Shown here piece by piece: positions 63,667-64,000 of a stretch of 64,000 nt of DNA. The position numbers and the translations under genes were made by a program. The notes below the pieces were generated by a model. It had not been told where the DNA came from. It searched no databases and saw only the letters and a list, made by a program, of their open reading frames with translations. The stretch spans positions 62,001 to 126,000 of the forward strand of contig JALOON010000002.1 of NCBI GenBank assembly GCA_025454405.1, in the 5' to 3' direction. Every line of letters starts with the position of its first letter. The stretch's first letter is position 1. This DNA is from Oscillatoriaceae cyanobacterium Prado104 (GTDB lineage: Bacteria; Cyanobacteriota; Cyanobacteriia; Cyanobacteriales; Microcoleaceae).

Positions 63667-64000
63667 CTAACTGACGGTTTTTTGCAGATTTATTGCAGCG
63701 TTCAAATCTCTGTCTTGAGTGTGACCGCAACTGTGACATTCAAACACTCTTTCTTTTAGCAAAAGTGTATCTTTTTTTGCACCGCAATTCGAGCAAAGTT
63801 TTGAACTGGGGAACCATCGGTCAACTACTACAAGCCTGGAACCGCACAATTTGCATTTGTAGGTAACTTGCCTGCGAAACTCATAAAAACCCATGTCAGC
63901 AATCGATGCCGCCAACTTATGATTTGCTATCATCCCAGATACGTTCAAGTCTTCTATGACTACTGTTTACCTATTCTCGACCGTACCTCATCTTTCTGAG
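63667..64000 (-). pseudogene. tnpB: IS200/IS605 TnpB fragment, interrupted and cut by the window end
   Basis: The readable frame covers the C-terminal ~100 residues of TnpB: VIEDLNVSGM (RuvC-II Glu region), YKCKLCGSRLVVVDRWFPSSKLC with the CxxC...CxxC zinc finger (CSNCGAKK; CHSCGHTQDRD) and RDLNAAINL (RuvC-III Asp). In-frame stops lie at 63967-63969 and 63988-63990, just upstream of the conserved Glu segment, so the gene is broken here. Whether the rest survives beyond the window is not visible. TnpB is the RNA-guided nuclease ancestor of Cas12. Confidence 0.8.

Overview
The window comes from a filamentous, non-marine cyanobacterium. HIP1 octamers (GCGATCGC) and their CGATCG core occur throughout. 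Intergenic DNA is full of heptanucleotide repeats and short palindromic families. The gene content also fits: a cobalamin riboswitch upstream of cobG/cobH/cobI, a 7-1-7 Zur-type box, DnaK with a zinc-finger-less DnaJ, Cache/HAMP/PAS histidine kinases, and caspase and CHAT proteases. A Microcoleus/Oscillatoria-type genome is my best guess. This is inference; no rRNA or other phylogenetic marker is present.

Layout. 1-5 kb: a DevC/MacB-like permease behind an HlyD adaptor, a small membrane protein, and a decayed copy of a dppB 5' end. 5.3-8.2 kb: a secreted RTX/beta-propeller protein. 8.4-13.4 kb: a peptide-type ABC permease and its lipoprotein binding protein, separated by a C5 cytosine DNA methyltransferase and a P-loop kinase. 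13.4-15.2 kb: a saccharopine-dehydrogenase-like oxidoreductase preceded by a fragment of itself. 15.4-25.3 kb: an accessory block made of a truncated gene start, a TPR-CHAT-DUF3160 giant, a caspase-family protease, and a murein hydrolase (M74-PGBD-PGBD-GH19) with a 51-residue partner. 25.5-37 kb: mostly housekeeping (surE, pheS, SH3b protein, GST, SufE, hisI, folE, CobW-type metallochaperone). 37.3-40.6 kb: Zur box, cobalamin riboswitch and cobG-cobH-cobI. 42-49.5 kb: two paralogous sensor kinases, a response regulator and a response-regulator/adenylate-cyclase fusion. 49.8-50.5 kb: a DUF433/DUF5615 toxin-antitoxin pair. 50.5-61.4 kb: a degenerate dihydroorotase, dnaK, an S23-type four-helix protein, dnaJ, an orphan antitoxin-like protein, an LRR protein, an XRE regulator, a VanY-type carboxypeptidase, coaD and a coiled-coil protein. 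62.1-64 kb: metK and the end of an IS605-type element with a broken tnpB.

How the genes work together. The caspase and TPR-CHAT-DUF3160 genes are adjacent and co-directional and look like a regulated proteolysis or cell-death module. This is the most promising candidate for an under-described system, especially because a signal-less bifunctional murein hydrolase lies directly upstream. The cob genes form an operon under a riboswitch, divergent from a His-rich CobW protein, with a perfect palindromic metal-regulator box between them. The two kinases, the receiver and the receiver-cyclase are contiguous and probably form one pathway ending in cAMP.

Two enzymes appear to have lost catalytic residues: the dihydroorotase homologue and an alpha/beta hydrolase. 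At least four MITE-like repeat families are visible, some with terminal inverted repeats and plausible target-site duplications. I found no rRNA, tRNA or CRISPR array by eye.
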